Positions 12,098-24,879 of a stretch of DNA of 64,000 nt are shown here, piece by piece. The position numbers and the translations under genes were made by a program. The DNA is from Ricinus communis (taxonomy: Eukaryota > Streptophyta > Magnoliopsida > Malpighiales > Euphorbiaceae), in NCBI RefSeq assembly GCF_019578655.1, contig NC_063265.1, positions 10,078,501 to 10,142,500 of the forward strand, in the 5' to 3' direction. The number at the start of each line of letters is the position of its first letter. Position 1 is the stretch's first letter. Under the pieces are notes generated by a model, which worked only from the letters and a program-made list of their open reading frames with translations, was not told the DNA's origin and searched no databases.

Positions 12098-15000
12098 ATG
12101 GGTAATTCCTGGTTTCTCAGATGTGTTTTGCTTTTAGGCTTATTAGGGAGTTGTGTTTATGGTCTTGGCGTTAATTGGGGAACACAGGCTACTCATAAAT
12201 TACCACCAAAAACAGTGGTTCAAATGTTGAAGGATAATGGGATTCAAAAAGTTAAGCTTTTTGATTCAGATAGAAACACCATGACTGCACTTGCTGGGTC
12301 TGGCTTAGAGGTTATGGTAGCTATACCTAATGATCAGCTTGCTGCTATGAATGATTACGATCGTGCTAAAGATTGGGTTAAAAGGAATGTCTCAATTTAT
12401 AACTTCAATGGTGGAGTTAACATCAAGTAAGTTATTATATTTGTATTGAATTTGTAGTCTGGATTTGTATGGTGGCCTTTTCTTTTTTCTCTTAATGACA
12501 TTTTTGACGTAATTTGGGTTGGTTTTTCATTGTGTATGCAATATTAATGAACTGATACTAATCACATTAATTTCTTTGTTCTATCTTATGCGTTTTCATG
12601 ACTTCTAAATGTGGGATGACATGGTTTTGGCTGCTGCTTTTATGATTCTGTCTAGGTCTTTCCTTGAACCAGGATTGCATAAGATGCTAATATGATGGTT
12701 CTGTCTTTTATGTATGTATGGTTTGAATTGCCTTAGTTCTTGATTGGGGGAGCTGACATCGTGTAGGTTGATTTCCTAAGTCTTAATTATTTAAAAAATT
12801 TGTTTGACATTTCCTTCACAAACCTGAATTTGTAACCTGCTGATATAACATCTGTTTAAGATATGATCTTAAGCTGATTTCTTTGTTCACCTATGTTATT
12901 CTATAGCTTTAATACCTTGAATAGTCTGGTTGTTATTGATATGTTGGAAATAGGGATTGAATCTTGCTCCTTAGCGAAAAGAATTAGAGAAGTGACGGCT
13001 GCATTGTATTTGTTTTGGAAAATATGATAATTATATTTATCTCCAAGAAGTTGTCCCTTATTGTTATTTTTTGGATTGCATTTGTCAGAAAACTTAAGTG
13101 GCTCTTGTGTTTTTGTATTTAGAAAATGCACAACTTGTTTATTCTTGAAGTTCTTTTAAGAGTTTTGCAGCTCAACACAGATTTTTATTTTTGCAAGCCA
13201 ATAACAGTTGTTAAATGGTTGACTTGGTTTTTGAATCTGCCATAGGATGGCAGTTTGGATCTGTTAATTGGAAAAAGTTAATCATCCATTATGGCAACCT
13301 GATGTGCATTAATGGTTAGCATGTGAGTTTTGATGTCCAATCTTTACATCATTTAAAGTTAATTTAATGTCAAAGGTTTTCTTATCCAAGTCTTGATTTT
13401 GATCCGTACTGTATTCTTGTAGCACATGTTGAGCAGTTCTCATAAAAGAAAAAGGGACTTTAGAATCTTAGCAGGGACTCCAACTTTATTCATGAAACTT
13501 TACATCCCTTTTCTTCTAGACTCAGCATTCATCGAGATTATTTGATTCTTTTCAGTGTATCTTCTTTTCTAAGAGAACTTATTTAAAAAAGGAGAAAAAG
13601 ATTGGCAAGTGGAAAGTTAGCCTATATAAACCAAGAGATAAAAGCAATGTTTTATCAACAGTGAAAATAATTGATGCATTTGCTTTAATTGGAGAATTGG
13701 ATTTACAGAACCTTTTTTCTTTGGTGGCAGACTTGTTTGACATCCATGATCTGTGATTACTGTCCTGTGAATATCAGTCAGGCGTGTGCATCAGAGTTTC
13801 ATAACTCCTTAATTCTTTCAGTTAGATCCCTTATGGCATTATTCTACACTGCATCAGAGGATATCCATAAAATCTTTTACTCTTGTGGACATGGGAGAAT
13901 AATAAAGTAGAGAGGTTTTTAGGTTCAAATCCTGCCTTTGTTGGACTTAAATAATGAAAAATATCATTCCAACCATGAAACAGAATATATTCTCCATTAG
14001 ATATTAGTACGATATGATGGACCAATGATTCTCTTACACTACATGCTTAAGATTGTTTTGAGAGTTACAGATGTTCATTTTATTTTGGATGAAAACCCTT
14101 GTTAAGTAACAATTGAAATGGAGTTAGAACAGGTTTTAATTACTAAAGGATGTCTACATTTCTGTGGATCAATTTTATTTTGTACGTTAAATTAATAGAG
14201 TTTGGTAGCAAAGAATATACGCAAATATGATAGGTTTGCAGCCAACTGTTGTTGTGTTTGAACAACTTGGTGAAACATGTATATCCATTGCTTGTAATTT
14301 ATTGAATGTGATTTATTGAATTTTTGGCATTGTTGAGATTAGTTACTCACAATAATGCTATGCATTTTTTATACATATCTACTGTCTGCACAGGTATGTT
14401 GCGGTCGGGAATGAGCCTTTTCTAACGTCTTACAATGGATCATTCATAAACATCACCTTCCCAGCTCTTCAGAACATTCAAAATGCCCTCAATGAAGCTG
14501 GGGTTGGAGACTCCGTAAAGGCCACCGTGCCATTAAATGCTGATGTCTATAACTCACCCACTGATCAGCCTTATCCATCTGCTGGAAGATTCCGTATTGA
14601 TATCAATGACATTATGACCAACATTGTTCAGTTTCTGCACAAAAACAATGCACCTTTCACAGTAAACATCTATCCTTTCTTAAGTCTGTATGGAAATGAT
14701 GATTTTCCTTTTGATTATGCTTTCTTTGATGGGGCACCTCAACCTGTTGTCGATAGAGGCACTGGAATTCAATACACCAATGTTTTTGATGCCAACTTTG
14801 ACACCTTAGTCTCAGCCCTTAAAGCAGTTGGTTTTGGAGACATGCCTATTATAGTTGGGGAGGTTGGTTGGCCTACAGATGGTGACAAAAATGCCAAAGT
14901 GGATTACGCTTATAGATTTTACAATGGACTGTTACCTCGACTTGCTGGCAATAGAGGTACCCCACTTAGGCCTGGATTTATAGAAGTTTACTTGTTCGGT

Positions 15001-15507
15001 CTTCTTGATGAGGATGCTAAGAGCATAGCTCCTGGAAATTTCGAGCGCCACTGGGGAATCTTTCGGTATGATGGGCAGCCCAAATTTGCATTAGATCTTT
15101 CTGGTCAGGGTCAAAACAAGCTTCTTGTGGGTGCACAGAACGTGCAATATCAACCATCGAAATGGTGCATGTTTAATCCAAATGCCAAGGACCTTAGCAA
15201 GCTTGCTGACAACATAGATTATGCTTGCACTTTTTCAGATTGCACAGCCCTCGGATATGGCTCTTCTTGTAATGGCTTGGATTCTAATGGGAATGCTTCT
15301 TATGCGTTCAATATGTACTACCAGGTGCAGAAACAGGATGACATGGCCTGCAATTTTCAAGGTCTGGCCATGGTTACTACACAAAATCTTTCACAAGGGA
15401 CTTGCAATTTCATTATTCAGATAGCTTCTTCACCTTCCTCTCTTATCCACCCTTCACGGGTGGGTTTCATATTTGTGACAGTATTATTAACATTTTTGTT
15501 GCTATAG
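12098..15507 (+). CDS. GPI-anchored glucan endo-1,3-beta-glucosidase with X8/CBM43 domain (GH17)
   Basis: Hydrolyses internal beta-1,3 bonds of callose-type glucan at the cell surface. Two exons, 12098-12426 and 14394-15507, join in phase to 480 residues. Residues 1-22 form a signal peptide ([15 protein letters not shown]), and the mature enzyme starts LGVNWGTQ. The GH17 barrel carries the proton donor Glu at about 117 in AVGNEPF and the nucleophile Glu at about 266 in [10 protein letters not shown]. An X8 (CBM43) module starts near residue 367 with WCMFNPNA and has the family cysteines ([26 protein letters not shown]). The C terminus is a hydrophobic segment ([15 protein letters not shown]) after a Ser/Pro stretch, typical of a GPI-anchor signal. 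The layout resembles the Arabidopsis endo-1,3-beta-glucosidase 8-like group, which includes plasmodesmal callose hydrolases; a role there is inference. The single intron of about 2 kb follows the usual site just before VGNEP. No defects are seen. Confidence 0.95.
13895..13960 (+). repeat. tRNA-like B box in the GH17 intron, possible SINE relic
   Basis: The 11-mer GGTTCAAATCC at 13922-13932 fits the internal pol III B-box consensus exactly. Upstream aataataaagtagag could be a worn A box. No cloverleaf forms around it, so it is not a tRNA gene. A decayed tRNA-derived SINE is the likeliest reading. Confidence 0.35.
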
Positions 15508-15865
15508 GTTTATTTTTGTAGATAAAAAATTGGATGTATTATTTACATACAATATTTTATTTTTCACAGTTTCTTTGCTTTGTGAATTTCAGTTACTTGA
15601 TTGATTCATTTAATAAAAAATTCACAGGATTTTCTTGATCTCTAGCTTGTTGGATTAATTCTCTTGCCATAATTTATTTCAGATGAGAATTCATATAAAT
15701 TAGCAAAATGGTCTCCTGGCTAGGTACTAATATGACTTCCTAATTCACAATTGAATTGCCAAGTTCAAGTCTCAAGTTCCTGCATAAGTTGGAAGAATCC
15801 TTTCTTTTACTCTTGGAGAGCTCCAGAAATTTAGATGAAAAGTAGTAGTTATTTTCTTGGGAAAA
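15508..15865. other. 3' flank of the GH17 gene
   Basis: Probable 3' UTR with an AATAAA-type signal near 15612 (ttaataaaaaa). Around 15720-15790 a stretch containing aagttcaagtctc again resembles a worn B box. No gene is seen. Confidence 0.45.
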
Positions 15866-15869
15866 TTTC

Positions 15870-16147
15870 AATAGACTATCGTATTTTTATTTTAGTATTA
15901 CAGTTTACTTAATTTCACTATCATATTTTATAAATATAATCGTTAATAAATAACAATCAAATTATATAACATCATTAGCAAGTGATAACATGGCAGTTGA
16001 AAGAACAGTGACCATTGCATACCACGTCAAAATCTTTCTAATAGTATTATATAATTTGACTGTTATTTGATAGCAGTCATAGTACTAAAATAAAAAATAT
16101 AAACCATAAATCTAAAATTAAAATACATTAAATCAGAATTTAGTCTA
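15870..16147. mobile_element. Fold-back / MITE-like element with inverted arms
   Basis: The left half carries attttagtatta near 15888-15901 and aacaatcaaattatataa near 15950-15968. The right half carries, in reverse complement order, attatataatttgactgtt near 16046-16064 and agtactaaaataaaaaat near 16080-16098. The outermost bases (tagacta and tagtcta) also mirror each other. The whole can fold into an imperfect hairpin of about 280 bases, as non-autonomous DNA transposons do. No target duplication was secured, and the family is unknown. Confidence 0.5.
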
Positions 16148-19100
16148 ATGAAGTTTTTTCTCTGTTTTTCTTTTTTTCATGAGAGGAGAAATTATCAAGG
16201 GAGTGAATTCATATATCCCTGCCCCGTCACATGCAAATATGGTTTTTATGTTTATTAGAAACATGGGCCAAGCTAAAGGTTCAGCCCATTAATCGAGAGA
16301 CTTCTAACTTATTTGTTTAGGTTGTGACTCTAATTTATAATCTTTCCTGAAAGTTAATTCATAACTTATTTTATTGTTTGATTTTCCAATGGAAGAAAGG
16401 AAGATAATCTTTTGTACCTCATAGTTAAAACAAAGGAAAAGAGAACATGCATTTGAATAGAGCTAGGTACACTTAGAAACATTTGCATTTAGCTGCAAAA
16501 TAAAAATAAGATGTTAATAGTTTTTTTTAGTTTAATTAAAATTTTAAATTCAAATTTTAAAAAACATAACTACGTAAAAACTCTTGAAGCAATATTTTAT
16601 CATCCGCAAAAATTTCATACAGCATACTTTAAATTAGTTAAACTAACTCTCGCTGTGAGATTAAAAAAAAAAAAACATTTGCATTTGAAGAGGATTAGGG
16701 GTGTAAGTAGGATTAGAACCAACTACCCAACATTGGACTCATATCCAACAAGAAGTAATATGATTTTTCATTCAAAATTCAATGAAGCCTCTTGTTTTTT
16801 TGTAGGACCCCAACTTGTTAGGCACACAAATAACATTTACCAATAGCCCAAATCCACAATTTCAAAAACTATTTGATATATGCACTCAATTATAGCACAC
16901 CATGTAACACCTACCAACACAACAAACCCACATCACATGTGCCTTTCTCCATCATACTTTTAAGTATAGCCCAATCCACTCTCTATCTTACTTGTATGGT
17001 CATGAATTTTTCCTTTTCTAATAAATTTGAAGATTTCACAATCCAAAAGTTACGCCCTTTACATGGACAACTTAAGTAAACATGGATATGATCTTTGACT
17101 AAACACACCCTTTAATTCAAATTCAAAATTCCAATTAGTGGAAATTAAAAAGTTCTCAATGACATTACCAACATGCAATCATTTAGATCAAGATAATGAT
17201 TCGAAATGTGAATGGCGCCAATCTTTATTCAATTGGTATTGCACTTGTTTACACACACACATATATATATAGTTTATTACTATTAGTTAAACAAAACCAA
17301 AGAACCATTCAATAATTCCCTATAAAACAATTAAGAGTTTGAATTGGTATGGATTAAAGTATGGGTTCCAAGACTCAAACTTAAATATATTTACCAATTA
17401 GAAAGTGATTTGATTGATACTTTATAATTTATTTATTTTCTAAAGTTTTTCTTTATAAATCTATTACCATGAAATATGGGTATAATTTGGAAAAGAAAAA
17501 ACATGCAACTAATCTGAATTGCAATTGAAAGATCATAGCTATTTCAATTTATAAGTGACACTCAATTTTGAAAAGCTAAAAACTAGTAATTGGTCACAAT
17601 GTAAGTATCAAAAAATAAATGCTACTAGAAAATAAATGAACATAAAAGTAAGGGCCTTGGATTCCCTAGGCGAAGGTGACGATCAACTTTAAATTTAAAT
17701 TTGGTCAAAACCTCAAGAAGCAGAGAAATGAAGGGCATAAACATTGGAATTGGAATTATTAGACTAGTGCCATTGAGATTAGAAATTTCCTATAGAGATG
17801 TAACATGGGCATGGAGCCATTTCAAGGTGGATTGCTCAAACTTGAAAGTGACTTGTAATTATTCACATTTTTAGACCCCATCATCCAATTCTTATGTCAG
17901 CCTACTTCCTATTTTTATCACAAACGTCACTTGATTTTAAATTTTATTACTTCAAAAAAGAAATTTGAGATCCAAATATATATTATTTTTCCGTAATTAA
18001 TAATATTTAAAATACTTTTTTCTTAATAATAGTTTTCAAAGGAGTGAATAGGTCAATGGGATTTGAATATGAAAATGGGTGAGTTGTAATTTTCAAAAAT
18101 GAGAAACTAATGGTGAAAAGGGCCAAATTTTTGAAAAATTAAAAGTCACCAAATTGATATTACAAAGGTATGTCTAATGCCTAACTAACACCAACTAAAA
18201 TTTACCAACCAATATATTGATGACGTGGCATTTAAATATTTTTCCTTTCTAATTTCTCCTTTTTTAGTTAGCAAATTACAATTTAATAAGAGGAAATGAA
18301 AGAAAGAAAAAGGGGCTATGAAAATGACTAAGAAGAAAGAAATTGGGAAATTATCCAATCTTAGGTAAGATTGGGAGATAAGATTTGCCTCTTATCTTCC
18401 CCAACAACAATGAATAAATTATGTTCTTCATGCCCTTCTATTTGAGCAAATTAAAATATTTATTTTTTTTAAAAAAATAGCAACACAACTATAAAGTGGA
18501 TTTTCTAAAAGCACTTTGACAATATTTTGGATGAAAAATATTATTTTTATACTTTTTCTGATATGGTCTTTGTTTATAATGAAAATTCTGTTTAGTGAAA
18601 TTTAATTATCAAACATGTAAATTCTAAAAAATTCACCAATTTATAGTCTTAATTGGGATGCATACAAATAAGATTTTTCATGGGGGGGAATTTATAGATG
18701 GATAAATCTAATGTCAATGGCCTTGCAGGCACCAACTCCAACCACTTGAGAAGACTTGCTGCTATAATGTTGGTCCACATTGAGAGAAGAAATAAGGCAA
18801 ATAGCACAATACAATTTGGCAGTTGTCCCATTGCTAATGTATATTTATGGACATTAATTGCTACTAATTGTCAATTTTAAGAACTGGGGTGAACATAATT
18901 CTGAACTAATATAAGCACACATAATAGCACTATAATTCATCCACTTTATACAAAATTTTAATGAGGCAATGAATCAGGTGCCCACTTTAGGTTGATAGAT
19001 ATCTTGAAGTAGGCTATAACTATACCTTAATTATCATATTTAACAAATTTACTCATTTCCAATATTTACTTATATATATACATATAATTTGAATACATAA

Positions 19101-21446
19101 CAGACTTATGAATTGAATACTAAATAATTTAGGTGTCACTTCTTTCCTTTAGTTTCTTTTTGAAAAGATTGTTATATTATTTTTTATGTATTGCATCCAA
19201 ATTATTAAATAGGTTTCTCATATTTTAATTATTTTATACTTTAACAATATATATAATAAAGTAAAATAAAATATTTTCGCAGAAAGTAAAATATCAAAAA
19301 TACGTCAAGAAAAAAACAAGGAAAATAAATTGAATTATGAGTCGAGAAAAGAAATATATGTGTAAATTTAATGGCTAAAAAGTAAATAAATTCAAACATT
19401 TTTACATTTTTACATATTTAACTAACTTTTTAATTTTAACAATTTTACTCTTATTTGAAAATTTAAATTATATCCAGCCGGATTAAATTAATAAATTGAT
19501 TTGTATATATGGTTGACATGTCTCCCACTTGGGAAAAGAATAAGTTTTTTTAATTATTTATATTTTTTTTTCTGATGTGGAAAGTAATAATAAAAAGAGT
19601 ACAAATTAAATTTTTTTCTTTCTTTATTATCAATTTAAAACTCTAATTTTGAGTTTAAAAAGAGTGTTTCTAGAAACATTACGAATATAAGAAAGGATTG
19701 TAATACCTCGAAATTTCATATAAGAAGTTTATATTACATATCATGTAAGTAATGGTATTATTGAAAAAACTCTTCTCTTTTCCTAATTGATGAACACGTC
19801 AAGCATACACACAACATAAATTCTCAATTTAACTCGGATACAATTGAAATCAAGTTTTTAAATTAAAATAAAATTATCAAAATTAAGATGTTTAAATAAA
19901 ATTGAGAAAACACAAAAAAAATTTAGATTTATTTAATAATTAACTCTAAATTAATAATATACAATGCCAAAAAATTATCTACAGAGTTCTACAAGCATAC
20001 AAGTCTATTGACAGTTACTCAAAATTAGACTGTCGTTGGATAAGAACTAAAATAAGATTAAAAATATTTGATTTAATAATGTTGGAGGGAAAATTTTGAA
20101 ATGAGAGTTGTGGGTGAAGAAAGGAGAATGAAAGAAGAAGAGTGGTAAAGGACAAGAATCTCTTTGGTTTCTAATTTTCATGAGAATCAATCAACCAGTT
20201 TTAAAGGAACATAAAAACATTGACAAGTCACGTGAATGCTGGACTGGACTCCATCATCTTATCTTCTTTCAGCTACTGCCAAAACTTTTAAATTCTCTCT
20301 TCCTTCTCTCTTTTTTTTTTTATTTTTTTATTTTTTTAATTTTATAGTCCATCATTATTATTTTAATGAATACAAATATTAGACTTAGTTCTGATATATT
20401 TTACAATAAATTAATGAGAATAAAGTAGTATATGTATATATATACTTGTATTTTCACATTATTATTTATAAATTTTTTTTTCCGACGTGTTCTAAATTAG
20501 TTAACCGGAATTCTAGAGTGGAGATAAAGAGAAATATATTCAATTATATAATGTAAAAACTGAAAAATCTAATAAAAAATACAAGTATACTTTAAGACCC
20601 AATGTGAAAAGCTGAAAAGTTTAGGGGCCTGAAGAGAGTCACATAATTTGATAGCATAATCATCTTGTGTGCAAGACAGCTTTTTTCGACTCTGCATGAA
20701 TAAACCCATTATGCATAAATAGGCAGGAGGATTACTTAGATGAGAGAATGGGATGTAATTCTACATGGAGTCAAGATTTATGGCAGATGTGGAAGGAAAC
20801 CCTTCTCTTTGTTTTTCTTTTCTTAAAAGAAAATCTACTGAAATTCTTGACATTTTAAGTTTCAGACTGAATGCAATTATGCTTTGAAGCTCAAAGAAGA
20901 AAGGCAAAAAAGAAAAGGTTATTTTCTACTTTGAAATTAAAAGGACATTAATTTCTCTAATGGTTGTACCAACCAACTTTATAGGGTATTTAGCAAAGCT
21001 AAAAGGTCTATTTCCATTGTCATACACTGAAACTTGCAACTTACATTTTTTAAAAATTCAAGAAACTCTACTTGCATTATTTTTTAAAAAGAAAGAACTG
21101 TACATATTTGCTGTGCTTGGAATTTTTAGTGTAAAGCAAGGAATAGAATTTAGTTATCCACAATACAACTATACTGCAAATGGAAACTTGACAAAAGAAG
21201 AAAGAAGGAGAAGAAAAGGAATTAATAGAAGCTGCCTACCAAGAATCAAAATGCAAGGAAATTAACTCCCATTAATAATATTCTAAATAATTAAGCAAAT
21301 AAGGTGGCTAGTCTAGAGTTTCTCCGATTTTTTTAATTTCTATCGCAAGACTAAGCTAAACTTCTCTCTTCTTTTTTTTTTTTTTTTCATTTTGGAGATA
21401 TACATTGGAGAATGGAAGACACTTCAGCTGAAACAAGTGTTGATCA
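16148..21446. other. AT-rich intergenic spacer of about 5.3 kb
   Basis: No supported gene. Open stretches such as 16511-16846 and 20960-21265 have low-complexity composition and no domain. A SINE-like relic related to the one at 8264 lies at about 16505-16640. Poly-T and TA runs are frequent (17260, 20300-20340, 20435). The last few hundred bases next to 21447 are probably the 3' UTR of the GATA gene on the minus strand. Confidence 0.5.
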
Positions 21447-22789
21447 CTAGGAATTGAATACAGTAGTAGCGGCAGCAGAAGAAGAGCTAGAGCTAGCCAT
21501 TCTCATTTCCAGGACTTTCTTGTGAGAATTGGAATGCAGGTAGCTCACAAAAGTAGGACTCTTGGCCGGTCTATACTCTGGCAACAACCTGCCTGACTTG
21601 TACCTTACTCCACATGCATTGCACAGTGTCTTTGGACCCAATGGTCCTGCCCTCCATTGTGGGGTCCTTTGTGATAAGCAATGGGTGCACCTTCTTGGCT
21701 GCTGCTGCTGTCCACTGCTACTACTTTCCAATATCCCAAAACTCTTCTTGCTACTATTATTACTACTGCTCAGTACTATTGATACCTTTTCTTGATCCTC
21801 GTCAACATCAACATCAACTTCCTCTTCTTGGTCTTTCGTTGTTTCTTCATTATGTACTTCTTCTTTATATCTTGCCTTGTCTTTGTTGCTGTTGTTGGTG
21901 GTGGTAATTGCAGTGCCTTCTTTTTTAGGCACAATGAGTTCACTGTCAGCTAACCAATATGCTTGGTGGAGCAAGGGAGGGTCTGAACTAGGAAAATGGA
22001 GGGCTTGGTGATGACTATAGGACCAACTGAACAATGGGTTGTTTCTCGTCTTGACACTTGTTGCTCTTTTTCTCTTGCTTCTTGCTTTGCCTGGAATAGC
22101 AAATTTTTCCAAGGAAGATGGAGTTTCTTGGGGTTTCTGTTGCAAAGTGTTTGTGAGTTTGTGTGCTGAGTTGGTGTTCTGAACACTGCCACTTACTGCA
22201 GGTGCTGGAAGGCAGTTCCCTGTGCTAGATAAACAGTCTTCTACAAACACTGAGAGCCATTCTAAGCTAAAATCAACTTCCTGCAATTTCAAGCCATCAA
22301 ACAGAAAAATTAACAGCAACCCCATCAAGAAATAAGATACATATTGGTAATATATGAAAAGGGTATTGAAATTTTAAACCAAAAAAACATATCAAGTAAC
22401 GTTTAAACCCAAGAAAGATTACTTCTTGGCAAGTTTTTTCAGTACCTAAACTAGTGAAGCAAAAGAAAAGATTAAGAACAAGAAGAAAGGCTCCACCTTT
22501 TGGTAGCTAAAGCACAATAACAGTAACAAACAAAAGAAAGGAAGCTTCTTTGAGCAGCAACTAACAAGAACTCAGTTCAAGATAAGAAGTACAAAGAAGA
22601 ACAGTACATGTAAACATGAAAATGAAGTCAAAAAGAAACACAAACCGTATTCTGAGCAGAAAAAAGGTCATCAAGAGGGCTAGCAGGTGTTATAGCAGCA
22701 CCAAACTTAGAGCAAAGAGAAGGGGATTGAAGGACTTGCTCTTGTGGGTGATACTCACTGGAGACTGACACATTACGGCAAAAATCCAT
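21447..22789 (-). CDS. Class A GATA-type zinc-finger transcription factor
   Basis: Binds (A/T)GATA(A/G) sites in promoters, in the nucleus. Two exons on the minus strand, 22789-22646 (48 codons, from ATG) and 22280-21447, give 325 residues. The start is chosen because the 48-codon exon has a clean ATG and joins in phase to the conserved [18 protein letters not shown] motif that class A plant GATA factors carry near the N terminus. A basic patch KARSKRKRA at about 113-121 is a likely nuclear signal. The single type IV finger is C-x2-C-x18-C-x2-C, with Cys at about 246, 249, 268 and 271 ([16 protein letters not shown], then [19 protein letters not shown]), followed by the family tail [20 protein letters not shown]. 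The region before the finger is acidic ([13 protein letters not shown]), and serine runs occur near the C terminus. It is close to the Arabidopsis GATA1-GATA12 group, but the exact orthologue is not clear. Confidence 0.94.
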
Positions 22790-23029
22790 AACGAAAATGG
22801 AAACCAAAGAAAACTTAAGAAGCCAGTAAGGGAAAATTGTGAAAGAAGAACGGAAAGAAAGAAGAAAAGAAAAAAAGGCAAAGCAAAGGGGAAAGTGAAG
22901 GAAAAGAAGAAGAAAGCAATAAGGTGTGTAAAACTATAGGCCTTAATGGCCGGGTTTTCTGTCGGCAGATAAAGCTAAAGAAACAACCAAAGTTACTCAT
23001 TCACCAAAACAATAGCTCACATCCCTATC

Positions 23030-23093
23030 CTCTCTCTCTCTCTCCCCTTAAAATGCTTCTCCTCTGTTTACCACACCTCTCTCATTTTATATA
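23030..23093 (-). promoter_or_regulatory. Core promoter of the GATA gene: TATA box plus GA-repeat leader
   Basis: On the minus strand TATATAAAA lies at 23093-23085, about 295 bases before the start codon. Just downstream, at 23044-23030, is a run of GA repeats that would lie in the 5' leader. GA/CT leaders of this sort are common in plant regulatory genes. The transcription start is inferred at about 23055-23060. Confidence 0.5.
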
Positions 23094-23904
23094 TTTTCTC
23101 TGCTAACCTTTTTCTTTTTCAATGAAGAAAATAAATAAATAAATAAATATGACTTAATTCAGAATATAGAGCTAACAATTCATACTATATGTGTGTTATA
23201 AGTTATTACAACATTATTGTACATCCAGTTGATTAGTTGAAATCGTGTGTTATAGTTATATATATATACATATTATTTAAATTAAAAATTAATTTTGTTA
23301 TCAATGTTTGATATTAATTATATGTTTAACTTAAATCCACTAAAAATTTATTGATTTGAAAAAAAATAAAAATAATAAAGTTGAAAAAAATATTTTATTG
23401 TTATGAAATATATTGACTTATTAATATAAAATTCACTTGAAATACTTATTTTGTTAGAATTTAATTTAATTATAATCAATACTATATAAATTTAATTATA
23501 TAAAATTTTAAATTAATTTTTATTTTATTTAAAGTACATAAATTTTAAATAAGTAAATCAATTTTTTTAATTTTACGTAATTGATTTTATGAACCAAATA
23601 TAGGATTGTACTTCAAATTTTTTAGCAAGAAGTAAAAAATTATGTGAAAAGAGAATTGTTATGAGAGTGAAAAATGAGACATTTTCTCTTAGAGCATTTA
23701 AATTTGAGTGAAGAATTTCTATGTTGACAAGTTAAAATGTGTATTTATGTGGCTTTAACTTTTCAAAAGCTGAATAAAGTTTTAGAATTTGTTGCCTTCC
23801 CTGATGTTATCCAGTGGAAGGCCAAAAATTAATGGCCTGCTTTGCTTTTTCTCTTTTACTTTTTTTTTTTTTTTCTCTATTCTCTTGTGAAAAATAATAT
23901 AACC

Positions 23905-24000
23905 AACACTTTGACATTTAAATAAAGTGGTAAAAATATTTATTTTTAGAAGTATAAATCTCGAGTTTAAATTCTGATGACTTTTTACTTTTATGATGGG
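23905..24000 (+). repeat. SINE-like head with worn A and B boxes
   Basis: The motif aagtggtaaaaat, then ctcgagtttaaattc about 35 bases later, has the spacing and outline of a degenerate tRNA-type pol III promoter (A box AGTGG, B box GGTTCGAATTC). Similar blocks lie at 8264 and 16505, so it is probably a dispersed family. Confidence is limited by the degree of decay. Confidence 0.35.
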
Positions 24001-24004
24001 TATA

Positions 24005-24330
24005 AAAAGATGATTATTTCTGTGCATAATTTATTAGTCTTTTAATTAATAATAAAAAGATGACTACTTTTTGTTACATAATACATAATTTATTAGTCTT
24101 TCAATGATTAATAGAAAATCAAATTTAATAACTGATATGAAAATAAAAAATTTATGATGAGTGAAAGGAGATGACTATCTCATATTGTATAATACATGAT
24201 TTATTAGTCTTTAAGTGAACAATAAGAAATTAAATCTAATAGATATTATATAGCGTATATCGCATTAGCCTTTTAATGAACAATAAAAAATCAAATCCAA
24301 TAGCTGATCCGAAAATAAAAAGTATTGAAT
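24005..24330 (+). repeat. Diverged tandem repeat, about four units of 80-105 bp
   Basis: The block cataatttattagtcttt, then gaacaataaaaaatcaaat, then gctgatatgaaaataaaaa recurs with changes. The first part starts at about 24025, 24089, 24195 and 24260. Later units carry all three parts in order. No coding capacity is visible. Confidence 0.6.
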
Positions 24331-24879
24331 GAAAAAAAATAAGATCACAAAGTTGATAGTTTAGGTTTTCAATTTTTACTTTATATTTGTAAGAAGATAA
24401 TGTTTGATTAATTATCCGTATATACATGAAGGCTATATACATATATATATATTATAGAACAACTCAAATAATGTCAAAATAATAAATTTGAAATCGCATT
24501 CAGCACTATAACAAATGCATACCTATAAGAGAACTCAACCATCCTTGGTGGGACACTTGTTAGATGAGCATTTATTTACAATTAAAAACTAATAAAAGAA
24601 AAGAAAATTACAAATACACCCTCTGAATTTAGCCTCCGTGCGCACTTTCATCCTTATATTTTCAATAACAGCGATCTTCATAGTTTGGATTTGCATACCA
24701 TTTAATAAAGTAATAATTCTGTTAGGTAAAAAAATATATAAAATTAGTACAGAAGCTAAAATATAATTATTGATAACTATTTTAAAATATTTTTAGTATA
24801 AAATATTAGAAATTAATATTACTATATAAAATAAAATAGGAGTCGAAGTTCTCCACTAGCAAATATAATTTTTAGAATT

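Noticed and set aside
13890..13940. A tRNA gene at the perfect B box
   Set aside because: No acceptor stem or anticodon arm can be formed around GGTTCAAATCC.
18649..18880. Overlapping 60-codon frames on both strands
   Set aside because: No family resemblance, no splice context, and AT-rich surroundings.
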